A program made the translations under genes and the position numbers. This document shows positions 53,914-61,661 of a stretch of DNA of 64,000 nucleotides, piece by piece. The notes below the pieces were generated by a model that saw only the letters and a program-made list of their open reading frames with translations, was not told the DNA's origin and did not search any database. Source of the stretch: Halomonas sp. SpR1 (GTDB lineage: Bacteria > Pseudomonadota > Gammaproteobacteria > Pseudomonadales > Halomonadaceae); the NCBI RefSeq assembly GCF_031010175.1, contig NZ_JAUAMB010000003.1, positions 62,001-126,000 of the forward strand, in the 5' to 3' direction. How positions within the stretch are numbered: the first letter of the stretch is position 1; each line of letters starts with the position of its first letter.

Positions 53914-53997
53914 AGGAGGAAGAAGTCGGGAATTGCCTGAATGGAACAAGCGGCAATTTCGTATTCAATAAACAACAGGGAATAAATTCAAGGCTTA

Positions 53998-54498
53998 TTA
54001 AGTCACGCCTTGATGACGCATGAGGTTCAATTTTGCCAAGCGATAAACAACAAAGTAAGACAAAATTGCCATGGGGGTAGCAATAAATAGGCTGCCCAGT
54101 AACATTTTTAACGTTCCTGATGTTACGAATTGAAGTATGGGCCATGCTGCTGCGGTGTCGGGGGAGAGTATCGAGCCGGAGATGAACAGGCTGCCAATAT
54201 TTTCAAACAACCAGTAAAGGGGAACCAGTGTTAATGGATTACTAACCCAAGTTGCCATAAAGGCCATAGGAAAATTTCCTCTTAGCATTAGACAGCTTGG
54301 TAGTACCAAAAACGTTTGAATGCCAACAGTCGGTGTTAAGCCAAAAAAAAGCCCAATTGCAAAGCCGCGACTGACCGACTCGGGGTCTCCACTAAAGCAT
54401 CGAAATTGTCTCAGTTTTTTTAGCCATTTAGGATTTTCTCTCAGCCAACGCCGCGTTCTTAATTTAGCTCGATAACGTAACCGATTAAGCACGTTCAT
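53998..54498 (-). CDS. DUF2062-family membrane protein
   Basis: A protein of about 166 residues with the DUF2062 pattern: SGDPESVSRGFAIGLFFGLTPTVGIQTFLVLPSCLML, then FMATWVSNPLTLVPLYWLFENIG, and a last membrane segment. The function is unknown; these proteins are often found beside glycosyltransferases and cell-envelope genes. Longer starts would run into the upstream methyltransferase, so the ATG at 54498, overlapping that gene by 14 bases, was taken. The start is uncertain. Confidence 0.8.
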   Translation of the reverse strand: MNVLNRLRYRAKLRTRRWLRENPKWLKKLRQFRCFSGDPESVSRGFAIGLFFGLTPTVGIQTFLVLPSCLMLRGNFPMAFMATWVSNPLTLVPLYWLFENIGSLFISGSILSPDTAAAWPILQFVTSGTLKMLLGSLFIATPMAILSYFVVYRLAKLNLMRHQGVT

Positions 54499-55093
54499 CA
54501 CCTCTACGATGTACATCAACAGATGCTCTTGACGATGATGTTTTTTGACATAAGTAGACATAGGCAGGGGGTAAATTGGCCCATACTTTATGACAATTGA
54601 ATTTATCATAAGAAGAAACAAGAAATGGCTGAAGCTGGCGCGTATACTGAAACCCCACAAATATACCACCTGGGTTTAACACATCATAAATATCGTTAAG
54701 AAGAGTATCACGTTGCTGCTGAGAGAAATTTGCAAACGGCAAGCCAGATATAATGCAGTCAGCCCTTGTTTCGCTTTTTTTCTGGGCCGCCATCTGATCT
54801 TTTAATCGAAAGGCATCTTTATAAAAATTGACACTGGGATAGCGCTGAGTAAGACTTTCACGCAATGAATTTTCGTATTCGAAAGATAAAAATGATGAGT
54901 TCTCATTGCGCAGAGCATTAATTTCTTGCGTTATAACACCCGTACCAGCGCCAAGTTCAACAATAACGTGTGCATGCTCCCATTCTACACAGCGAACCAT
55001 AGCGGCAGCCAGATGTCGTGAACTTGGCATGACGCTGCCAATTGCGATAGGGGAGCGTAAAAAATGTTTTAAAAACAACCAATTTTGTGACAT
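54485..55093 (-). CDS. Class I SAM-dependent methyltransferase (phospholipid N-methyltransferase-like)
   Basis: A 202-residue protein beginning FLKHFLRSPIAIGSVMPSSRHLAAAM, a start typical of the PmtA-like and rRNA-dimethylase-like small methyltransferases. SAM motif I is VIVELGAGTGVITQEI and the motif IV region is CIISGLPFANFS. It may methylate a lipid headgroup, given the membrane-protein neighbour, but the substrate is unproven. Codon and base composition are AT-richer than the rest of the window. Confidence 0.85.
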   Translation of the reverse strand: MSQNWLFLKHFLRSPIAIGSVMPSSRHLAAAMVRCVEWEHAHVIVELGAGTGVITQEINALRNENSSFLSFEYENSLRESLTQRYPSVNFYKDAFRLKDQMAAQKKSETRADCIISGLPFANFSQQQRDTLLNDIYDVLNPGGIFVGFQYTRQLQPFLVSSYDKFNCHKVWANLPPAYVYLCQKTSSSRASVDVHRRGDERA

Positions 55094-55296
55094 AAAAAAG
55101 CTCCAAAATTTTAATATTTATTTATACCCATTTATCGTCAAACACTTTATTAAAAACAACATTTTGAAAAATCCATGCCCGTAGAACCCATATGAAAACA
55201 CAACAGGCTAAAACCTAATAATACCAGCATCTCCTTACCCTATGATGAATTGATCGTTCACACTTCATTCACATGAATTCGTCAAGGAAAAATAGC
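55094..55296. other. AT-rich gap at the edge of the glycan island
   Basis: Two hundred AT-rich bases without a gene, clear terminator or repeat. Possible minus-strand promoter for the methyltransferase. Confidence 0.5.
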
Positions 55297-56205
55297 TTAC
55301 CGGCGAAACCATCGTCGACCTACAACCTCAATATTATTAAGATGTTTTAGAAAATTAAAACCTGTTAAAGGGTTATAAGTCCAGGGTGCTGAGGGAGTAG
55401 AAGGAGAACATTCTAGAAAATCTTCTGCTACAGGTAATCGAGATGGCGTCTTCTTTTTATTTAAGATTAATTCATCCAATGTGATTATTTTAAAAGGATA
55501 GAAACCCACCTTTTTTTTTCGCTCAGCCAAGCGCAAACCAAGTGTTTTCTTTTTGCCACGATAGGCTGGAACTTCCGGCAACCACATCGCAAACGGCAAC
55601 CACATATAAGCCATCATATCAAACATTAGCTTCGCTTGTTTTTCGTTCTCTGGCTCAGATTGCTGAAAATTCCACCCCGTTTCGACGAGCCGATCTGGTT
55701 TAAACACGACTAGATCTGAATAGTGGATACCTGCACTTTGCCCAGAATCCTTGCGATAAAAGAAGTCAGGTGTTGGCCCCGTTAGCGGTATCACTGGACG
55801 CTTCTTCAGATCGATACCTCTGATAAAACAAGGATGCACAAAGCCAAGGGTTGGGTTGTGGTCAAACAGCGATTCCATTTCATCGAGTTCGGCTGTAGAA
55901 ACAAGCCGTACGACTTGAGTGTCATCCTGAAGAAAGCACATTAACGGTCTTTCCTTAAATCCTTCAAGTGCCGCGTTCATATTATGGTAAAGACCACCAT
56001 GTTTGATGGAACCAACTTTTCCTGGAGTTACAACTTGGCAAGAGCTTTCTGCTATCCGAAGATATTCTAGAGTTTCAGGATCATCACTATGGTCATCAAA
56101 AATAATAATGTCGGCATCCGGAATACAGCGCTGGATAGATTCCACACAATTACGCAGATATCTCCCGCGATTAAAAGAAAAGACACATACTGTCAAATTA
56201 GCCAT
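55297..56205 (-). CDS. Glycosyltransferase, GT-A fold (paralogue of 58281-59201)
   Basis: A protein of about 302 residues. It starts LTVCVFSFNRGRYLRNCVESI with IIIFDDHSDDPETLEYL, a GT2-like nucleotide-sugar fold, and has FLQDDTQVVR in place of the DxD motif. The C-terminal half (PFAMWLPEVPAYRGKKKTLGLRLAERKKKVGFYPFKI) matches the paralogue two genes away. It probably adds a sugar to a cell-surface glycan; donor and acceptor are unknown. Confidence 0.8.
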   Translation of the reverse strand: MANLTVCVFSFNRGRYLRNCVESIQRCIPDADIIIFDDHSDDPETLEYLRIAESSCQVVTPGKVGSIKHGGLYHNMNAALEGFKERPLMCFLQDDTQVVRLVSTAELDEMESLFDHNPTLGFVHPCFIRGIDLKKRPVIPLTGPTPDFFYRKDSGQSAGIHYSDLVVFKPDRLVETGWNFQQSEPENEKQAKLMFDMMAYMWLPFAMWLPEVPAYRGKKKTLGLRLAERKKKVGFYPFKIITLDELILNKKKTPSRLPVAEDFLECSPSTPSAPWTYNPLTGFNFLKHLNNIEVVGRRWFRR

Positions 56206-56251
56206 ATCCATCTCTTTTTCATTAACTTAAAATTAATAATTTAATTACGAT

Positions 56252-57205
56252 TCAATAATCACGAGAAAAAATAGACAGAATGGGTGCTAAATACTCATTA
56301 GGGTCTTGGTATTCGCGACCGTTCGCCTGAGAATGAATGGTCACATAATGAATCTGCGGGTCATGCATCATATCAGACACGGTGTTAACTACGGATTTTA
56401 CGTCTTTGGTATCGTAAAGATAACGACAAAATGAAGGTTCGCGCCAATCGATGTTCACTAGCGGCTCTTTCTTTATCAAAAATGCTTTATAAAAACCAAA
56501 CTCAGACCACCTGCGCGGCGGACGATTTAGAAAAACGTCCCACCAATCTTTACCGGTTCTTTTTTCGAGTAATGAGAGAGCTTCACAAAGTAACAGTCGA
56601 TTGAAAACAAAAGGAGTATCAAAGTAAACATTAACATAGTCAGAATCAGGCTTTACATTAACCAAGCACTCAGATTCATCTACCCAGTTTTTGACTTTCC
56701 CTTTTATTTCAGTTCTATTTAGCCAATTAGCAAAGCATACAGTGCCAGAAGCACTTAAAAAATCTTCGATGGCTGCAGTTTTTGTAATAATCACATCCGA
56801 ATCAATAATAACAGCAGTATCGCACACCAGCTCACTCGCAAGCTTTAATTTGCATATCTGCTGAGTGTGCCAGCCGGTATAAGATGGCCAGATAGGCCAG
56901 GAAAAAATTCGCTTGAGACTGCCACAAACCCGAGTGGAATGTCGACCTAAGCGCTTAGCCAGCTTCCGTGCACGTTTCCTGCGGCGTTCAACAAATTCAG
57001 GTAACACGTCTTTTGTAGAAAGCAGGATAAGTCCATTACGATCACGAAACTCCTCAAATAACGCAAGATCTTCGTCCTGTACAACAACGTAGTGGTCAAA
57101 TTGGGCGAACAACGACTGCTCAAAGGATGACCTCATTACTCGAAAGTGATCAAGATCCCCAGCCCAAGTTGGCGTAATAAATACAATTCGATGTTCCTCA
57201 CTCAT
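56252..57205 (-). CDS. DUF6492-like putative glycosyltransferase
   Basis: A 317-residue protein (MSEEHRIVFITPTWAGDLDHF) with HYVVVQDEDL and a DxD-like IIDSDVIITK, consistent with a GT-A fold of the DUF6492 group. Start at 57205 overlaps the upstream stop as TGATG, so the two genes are coupled; a longer frame to 57262 only reads through the neighbour. The sugar is unknown. Confidence 0.75.
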   Translation of the reverse strand: MSEEHRIVFITPTWAGDLDHFRVMRSSFEQSLFAQFDHYVVVQDEDLALFEEFRDRNGLILLSTKDVLPEFVERRRKRARKLAKRLGRHSTRVCGSLKRIFSWPIWPSYTGWHTQQICKLKLASELVCDTAVIIDSDVIITKTAAIEDFLSASGTVCFANWLNRTEIKGKVKNWVDESECLVNVKPDSDYVNVYFDTPFVFNRLLLCEALSLLEKRTGKDWWDVFLNRPPRRWSEFGFYKAFLIKKEPLVNIDWREPSFCRYLYDTKDVKSVVNTVSDMMHDPQIHYVTIHSQANGREYQDPNEYLAPILSIFSRDY

Positions 57206-58104
57206 CAGGCGTTTTCTCCCTGACGCCAATCTCGCCATCGAGACTGCCAAACTCGTACCCAAGTCCGGAAATTACTTTGAGTGTCACTACCGTTATAACG
57301 TCCTTTAACAATATGCCGTATCCGGTAAACTCCCGGCACCGAAATTGGTACACCCTGGCTGCGCAATAGCCAGCGAAAAGCACGGTCTTCATGGCATTTG
57401 GCGAATTTTTGAACCGGCTGCTGATATAAAGGGATACTTCGGCAATAGCCGATAGCTCGACATACATCACCATGAGCAATCTGCAAAGGCCCTGTGGCTT
57501 TGGTGATCTTCCGGGTTGTAAAGGAGGAAATATCAATATCCAACACTCGAGGCCCTTTATTTACCGCACTAAGCATAGCATTATCTTCCGCTAGCAGGCC
57601 CGTCGTGTGTTCTTCAGAGGGGAACAGCAAAACATCGCGTCGACCTTGTAAGCATTCTGCTAAGCTATCCAAACATCTTTCCCGAAACATAAGGTCGCAA
57701 TCGGTAAACCATACCCAATCGGCTTTTGTAGCAAGCGCTGCACGATTACGGCCTATACTACGACGGAATAGCTCCTGTTTCAGTATCGGTTGCCAGTTCC
57801 ATGTGACACCTGGAATTTGCTGTTTTCCGAAAAATGCCAACAACTTAACCGTCTGCGTATCTTCAGCATTATAAAAAACGGTCATGGTGACATCGAGTTG
57901 TTTGGGAGGGAAGAGCATTAAAGAACTTAATTGGTAAACTAGAAAGTGAGAGTAGTTCCAACAATGACTGACCACTTCAAGGGTGAGATGGCCAGTTTTA
58001 GCAGCCCGCTCACACTCCAGCGGCAGCTTTGGCTCGAACCATTGAGGAGGTATCTTACCCCCTGCTGCGAATCGGAAAAAAGCGAGTTGTAGTGTATTCC
58101 ACAT
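57205..58104 (-). CDS. Putative glycosyltransferase, GT-A fold
   Basis: A 299-residue protein. LTLEVVSHCWNYSHFLVYQLSSL, then WVWFTDCDLMFRERCLDSL (a DxD-like DCD motif) and a C-terminal KCHEDRAFRWLLRSQG pattern are consistent with a GT2-type transferase. The ATG at 58104 is preceded by AGGA at the proper distance; an upstream TTG at 58122 is less likely. The 177 bases before the next gene are AT-rich and may hold a promoter. Confidence 0.75.
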   Translation of the reverse strand: MWNTLQLAFFRFAAGGKIPPQWFEPKLPLECERAAKTGHLTLEVVSHCWNYSHFLVYQLSSLMLFPPKQLDVTMTVFYNAEDTQTVKLLAFFGKQQIPGVTWNWQPILKQELFRRSIGRNRAALATKADWVWFTDCDLMFRERCLDSLAECLQGRRDVLLFPSEEHTTGLLAEDNAMLSAVNKGPRVLDIDISSFTTRKITKATGPLQIAHGDVCRAIGYCRSIPLYQQPVQKFAKCHEDRAFRWLLRSQGVPISVPGVYRIRHIVKGRYNGSDTQSNFRTWVRVWQSRWRDWRQGENA

Positions 58105-58280
58105 TTTTAGAATCCTAACCAACTTAGTTTTATATTCCCATTGATAGAAAGTTCTTTAGGCTAAGCTAGCAATAGTCCCTGAGTCTAACATGGTGTGCCG
58201 TTGAATCTTCACCTTCAAAGCTAAACGCGTAGATAAGTCGATCAAGCGGCTAACTCTGATCAAACGTCGGTTTTAAGAGC

Positions 58281-59201
58281 TCAATTAGGCGTTTTTGCTC
58301 TACCCAAGCTCCTCATAAAACCTTCAAGCTTGGCGAGTTTGCGTAGCAATCGATAGCGTCTGAGTGGGTCGTAAATCCATGGCTTTTTTAAACCTTCGAC
58401 AGCAACTGTAAGGTAGTCTTCAGCAATTGGAGCATGCTCTGTTGAGTGTTTTCTAAGCTTCTCTGTTGTCTCACTATCCATAATATTAAAAGGATAAAAG
58501 CCAGCTTGATTGATGATCTCTGCCAACCTAAAGGTAATGTTCTTTTTTTTGTTTCGATAGGCTGGTGGGTTGGGTAGCCACATGACAAATGGTGCAGGTA
58601 GATAACCCATTTCGAGAAAGCTGGCCTTCGCCTGCTGCTCGTTTTCAAATTCACCCGATAAAAATTTCCAGTTTGCTTTACGTAGACGATCACTCCGGGT
58701 TATCGAAATATCAGAGTAGTAAACGCCGGCAACTTGCTTACGGCTGCGGTGTTCACACACGTAAACCCCTCGCTCCGGGCGAAAAACAAAGCGGTCGAGC
58801 GTACGCTGCCGGGTAATTTTTTTCTGAAACACCGGCGCAAGAAATCCGCTACTTGGAAACGTTTCAAAGTAATCTTCCATGAAACGAATATCCTGCTCAT
58901 CAATCTTACGAACCATTTGCGTATCGTCCTGAAGAAAGCCGATAAGACAGTCTTCTTCGACGGATTCAATGGCTCTCTGCATATTGGTGTAAAGCGCTCC
59001 ATGCTGATTACTTGATCCCTTATCATCACGCCGCCTCACCTCATGCCGAATCTCGATTTCATCAAGGATTTGCTGGGTTTCAGGGTCATCGCTGGCATCA
59101 TCAAAAACAATAATGGGGTGGCTGGGCGCGCAGATCTCGATAGACTCAATGCAGTTTTTTAGATGGGGTCCACGATTATAAGAAAATACAAAAAAAATCA
59201 A
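58281..59201 (-). CDS. Glycosyltransferase, GT-A fold (paralogue of 55297-56205)
   Basis: A 306-residue protein paralogous to the one at 55297-56205: both share FSYNRG/FSFNRG, FDDASDDPET/FDDHSDDPET, GFLQDDTQMVR and PFVMWLPNPPAYRNKKKNITFRLAE. It overlaps the upstream GT2 gene by four bases. Two related transferases in one cluster suggest successive additions of similar sugars. Confidence 0.8.
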   Translation of the reverse strand: MIFFVFSYNRGPHLKNCIESIEICAPSHPIIVFDDASDDPETQQILDEIEIRHEVRRRDDKGSSNQHGALYTNMQRAIESVEEDCLIGFLQDDTQMVRKIDEQDIRFMEDYFETFPSSGFLAPVFQKKITRQRTLDRFVFRPERGVYVCEHRSRKQVAGVYYSDISITRSDRLRKANWKFLSGEFENEQQAKASFLEMGYLPAPFVMWLPNPPAYRNKKKNITFRLAEIINQAGFYPFNIMDSETTEKLRKHSTEHAPIAEDYLTVAVEGLKKPWIYDPLRRYRLLRKLAKLEGFMRSLGRAKTPN

Positions 59202-60040
59202 CGGATTGCTCCTGCTGCATTCGGCTGCTGGTGTTGGTCAATGCCAAATGCTGTACGAATGGTGCCATCTTTATCGATGTTGATGCGATGTCGCTTATTG
59301 GACGCGATAATATCGGGATCAACATACCCCCTGGCATGATCCAAGTGAATAACAATGGCGTTGTAGCGTACGTGCTTCGGCTTTATGCCCGAATTTACTA
59401 ACCTAACGCCAAATTCTCTATCCTCACCGCCGTAAGCCAGGGTTTCATCAAAACCGTTAACATTGAGAACATCTTTTTTCCAGGCAGAGCCGTTTGAGCC
59501 TTTGAAACGGCAGCGGGTCGGCGTGAGCATATTAAATAGCTTTGCTTGTCTATAAGTGGCCGTCAACTTACTGTTTTTATAGGAAAATGCCAAGCCATGA
59601 GCTTTCAACCATTTAAGATCGAAACATCGCTCAGAGAGCACATCCTCCTTAGTGATAGCTTCACTGGTAGCCATTGGCAATTTATGGTAACCGCCCGACA
59701 GGTAATAGCCGGGTAAGGCTTCTCTTGCATGTACATTGAGGAAATCCTGGCGAGGGATGCAGTCGCCATCGCTAAAAACTAAATACTCTGAGGTAGACTC
59801 AATAATGGCCTTATTCAGGATTCGACATTTTTGAAATCCGTTATCTTCCTGCCAAACATGTTTGATCGTAAGCCCTGTTTCTTCCCGCATTCGATCAATG
59901 AGATAGCGCGTTTCACTGGTCGAGCCATCATCGGCAATAATCAACTCAAAATTGTTGTAGGATTGCACACTGTAACCCCAAAGCACTTTTTCCAGCCATT
60001 CTGGAGAATTATAGGTACTGAGAATGACGGAAAGTTTCAT
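59198..60040 (-). CDS. Family 2 glycosyltransferase
   Basis: A 280-residue GT2 enzyme. The N-terminal nucleotide-sugar fold is VILSTYNSPEWLEKVLWGYSVQSYNNFELIIADDGST, the metal site YLVFSDGDCIPRQDF and the C-terminal galactosyltransferase-like region NGSAWKKDVLNVNGFDETLAYGGEDREFG. This is the most typical glycosyltransferase of the island. It lies 40 bases after the epimerase gene. Confidence 0.9.
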   Translation of the reverse strand: MKLSVILSTYNSPEWLEKVLWGYSVQSYNNFELIIADDGSTSETRYLIDRMREETGLTIKHVWQEDNGFQKCRILNKAIIESTSEYLVFSDGDCIPRQDFLNVHAREALPGYYLSGGYHKLPMATSEAITKEDVLSERCFDLKWLKAHGLAFSYKNSKLTATYRQAKLFNMLTPTRCRFKGSNGSAWKKDVLNVNGFDETLAYGGEDREFGVRLVNSGIKPKHVRYNAIVIHLDHARGYVDPDIIASNKRHRINIDKDGTIRTAFGIDQHQQPNAAGAIR

Positions 60041-60080
60041 CGCTATTCACCCTGCCTTTTAAAAACCATTGCTTATAGAA

Positions 60081-61088
60081 TTATACTTTGTAGAAATCAC
60101 GGTACCAGCGTACAAAAGCAGTGACACCTTCCTCTAAGCAGGTAGCAGGCTGATAGCCAAACTGATTGATAAGATCCTCTACATCTGCGTAAGTATCGGG
60201 TACATCCCCCGGTTGAATGGGTAACAGCTCTTTATGAGCAGTAATGCCTAAGGCACTTTCCAGAGCAGCTATGTAATCCATCAACACAATAGGCTGATGA
60301 TTACCAATATTGTAAAGGCGCCAGGGGGCACGGCTGGTAGCTGGATCAGGTGTTTGTCCCGACCAATGCAAGTTGGCTTGCGCAGGTTTCTCCAGCACCC
60401 GAATAATACCTTCAACTATGTCATCGATATAAGTGAAGTCACGCCGATGTTGGCCATAGTGATATACGGGGATCGTTTCGCCCGCCAGAATGGCTTGGGT
60501 GAACTTGAAAAGCGCCATGTCTGGTCGCCCCCAAGGGCCATAGACAGTAAAAAACCGCAGGCCTGTGGTGGGCATACCGTACAGATGACTATACGTGTGA
60601 GCCATTGATTCATTGGCTTTTTTAGTCGCTGCGTAAAGGCTTATAGGATGGTCAGCGTTGTGATGAGTCGAGAAGGGCATAGTTTCGTTAGCGCCATAAA
60701 CACTTGAGCTGCTGGCGTAAACTAGGTGTTCGATCTGTTGCTGACGACATCCTTCAAGCACATTAGCAAACCCGACTAAATTGCTGTCGATATAGGCGGC
60801 GGGATTTTCCAGCGAATAGCGCACGCCTACTTGTGCTGCTAAGTGAATAACACGTCTGAATACGTAACGTTTAAATATGTCAGCCATTTCCACCCGGTCG
60901 GCAATATCGACGCGCAAATGACGATAATTAGGGTGGGCAATTAAACGTGACACGCGTGCTTCTTTCAGCAGGGGGTCGTAATAGGTATTATGATTATCCA
61001 CTCCGATGACATGCTCGCCGCTGTCAAGCAGGCGTTTGGCAACGGCGGAACCGATAAAACCAGCCGCACCAGTAACTAGTATAGACAA
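60081..61088 (-). CDS. UDP-glucuronate 4-epimerase-like NAD-dependent epimerase
   Basis: A 335-residue SDR epimerase. The NAD motif is ILVTGAAGFIGSAVAKRLL, the catalytic residues are in SSSSVYG and YAATKKANE, and DNHNTYYDPLLKEAR plus FTVYGPWGRPDMALFKFTQAIL are typical of UDP-glucuronate (galacturonate-forming) epimerases. It would supply UDP-galacturonate for the neighbouring transferases. It is the first gene of the minus-strand island. Confidence 0.92.
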   Translation of the reverse strand: MSILVTGAAGFIGSAVAKRLLDSGEHVIGVDNHNTYYDPLLKEARVSRLIAHPNYRHLRVDIADRVEMADIFKRYVFRRVIHLAAQVGVRYSLENPAAYIDSNLVGFANVLEGCRQQQIEHLVYASSSSVYGANETMPFSTHHNADHPISLYAATKKANESMAHTYSHLYGMPTTGLRFFTVYGPWGRPDMALFKFTQAILAGETIPVYHYGQHRRDFTYIDDIVEGIIRVLEKPAQANLHWSGQTPDPATSRAPWRLYNIGNHQPIVLMDYIAALESALGITAHKELLPIQPGDVPDTYADVEDLINQFGYQPATCLEEGVTAFVRWYRDFYKV

Positions 61089-61406
61089 TTAGCCTCTCCC
61101 TCAGTTTAAAAAGTTTAGCGCCTACCCAACCGCTGAATTACTACAATCACTTAAACTTTCGTCTTACATCTATTTCATTTAATACAGTGCTGGCTAATCT
61201 ATAAGAGTTTTCATCACTTCTACATTACATTGATGCGTATCAACGAGGGGCAGCCGAAAAAAGAAAGCATGCTGCTCTTTTCGATGTGTATAAGATACCA
61301 AGTGGAACATGAACGCTAGATGAACAATGTAGTGGTCAAGTGACTGCACAGGTGTAGCCAGAAAATATTCATAAAATACAATTAAATAGATGGTTTTTTA
61401 AACACT
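61089..61406. other. AT-rich upstream region of the glycan island
   Basis: About 320 bases without a gene. It must hold the promoter of the epimerase operon, but no unique -35/-10 pair stands out. It ends at the broken edge of the intron remnant. Confidence 0.5.
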
Positions 61407-61608
61407 GCTCGACGTCGGTAGCACCGAGGCAGACCACCTGATCTTCCAGTAAAGCGCCTGACGTTATTCAGCGTATTGTTGCGTTTCACCTTTCAAGCTT
61501 GTGCCCTGTAGATTCTCCCTCGTGGGAGAAATCTATGCCGTTGGCTGGCACTTCCCCTTACCAGGCGTGCAGAGAACTCATCTTCAGCAACCGTGCAACA
61601 AGGCGCAA
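61407..61608 (-). mobile_element. Decayed group II intron 5' fragment (third copy of the family)
   Basis: Read on the minus strand, 61499-61608 matches the domain I region of the two full introns (CTGCACGCC, GGTAAGGGGAAGTGC, AGCCAACGGCA, GAGGGAGAATCT), with many substitutions. 61407-61447 matches a later segment (GGTCTGCC-like, CGGTGCTACCGACGTCGAG). About 100 bases between them are missing or unrecognisable, and everything downstream, including the RT gene, is gone. It abuts the terminator of the mscS-family gene, the same kind of target as the full copies. Confidence 0.82.
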
Positions 61609-61612
61609 ACAC

Positions 61613-61640
61613 AGCGAGGCCGCCCGAAAGCGGCCTCGCT
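61613..61640 (-). terminator. Terminator of the mscS-family gene
   Basis: AGCGAGGCCGC and GCGGCCTCGCT form a perfect 11-bp stem with a six-base loop. The T-run that would follow on the minus strand is short because the intron remnant starts there. Confidence 0.85.
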
Positions 61641-61661
61641 ACACACCTCCACAACCAAGGT

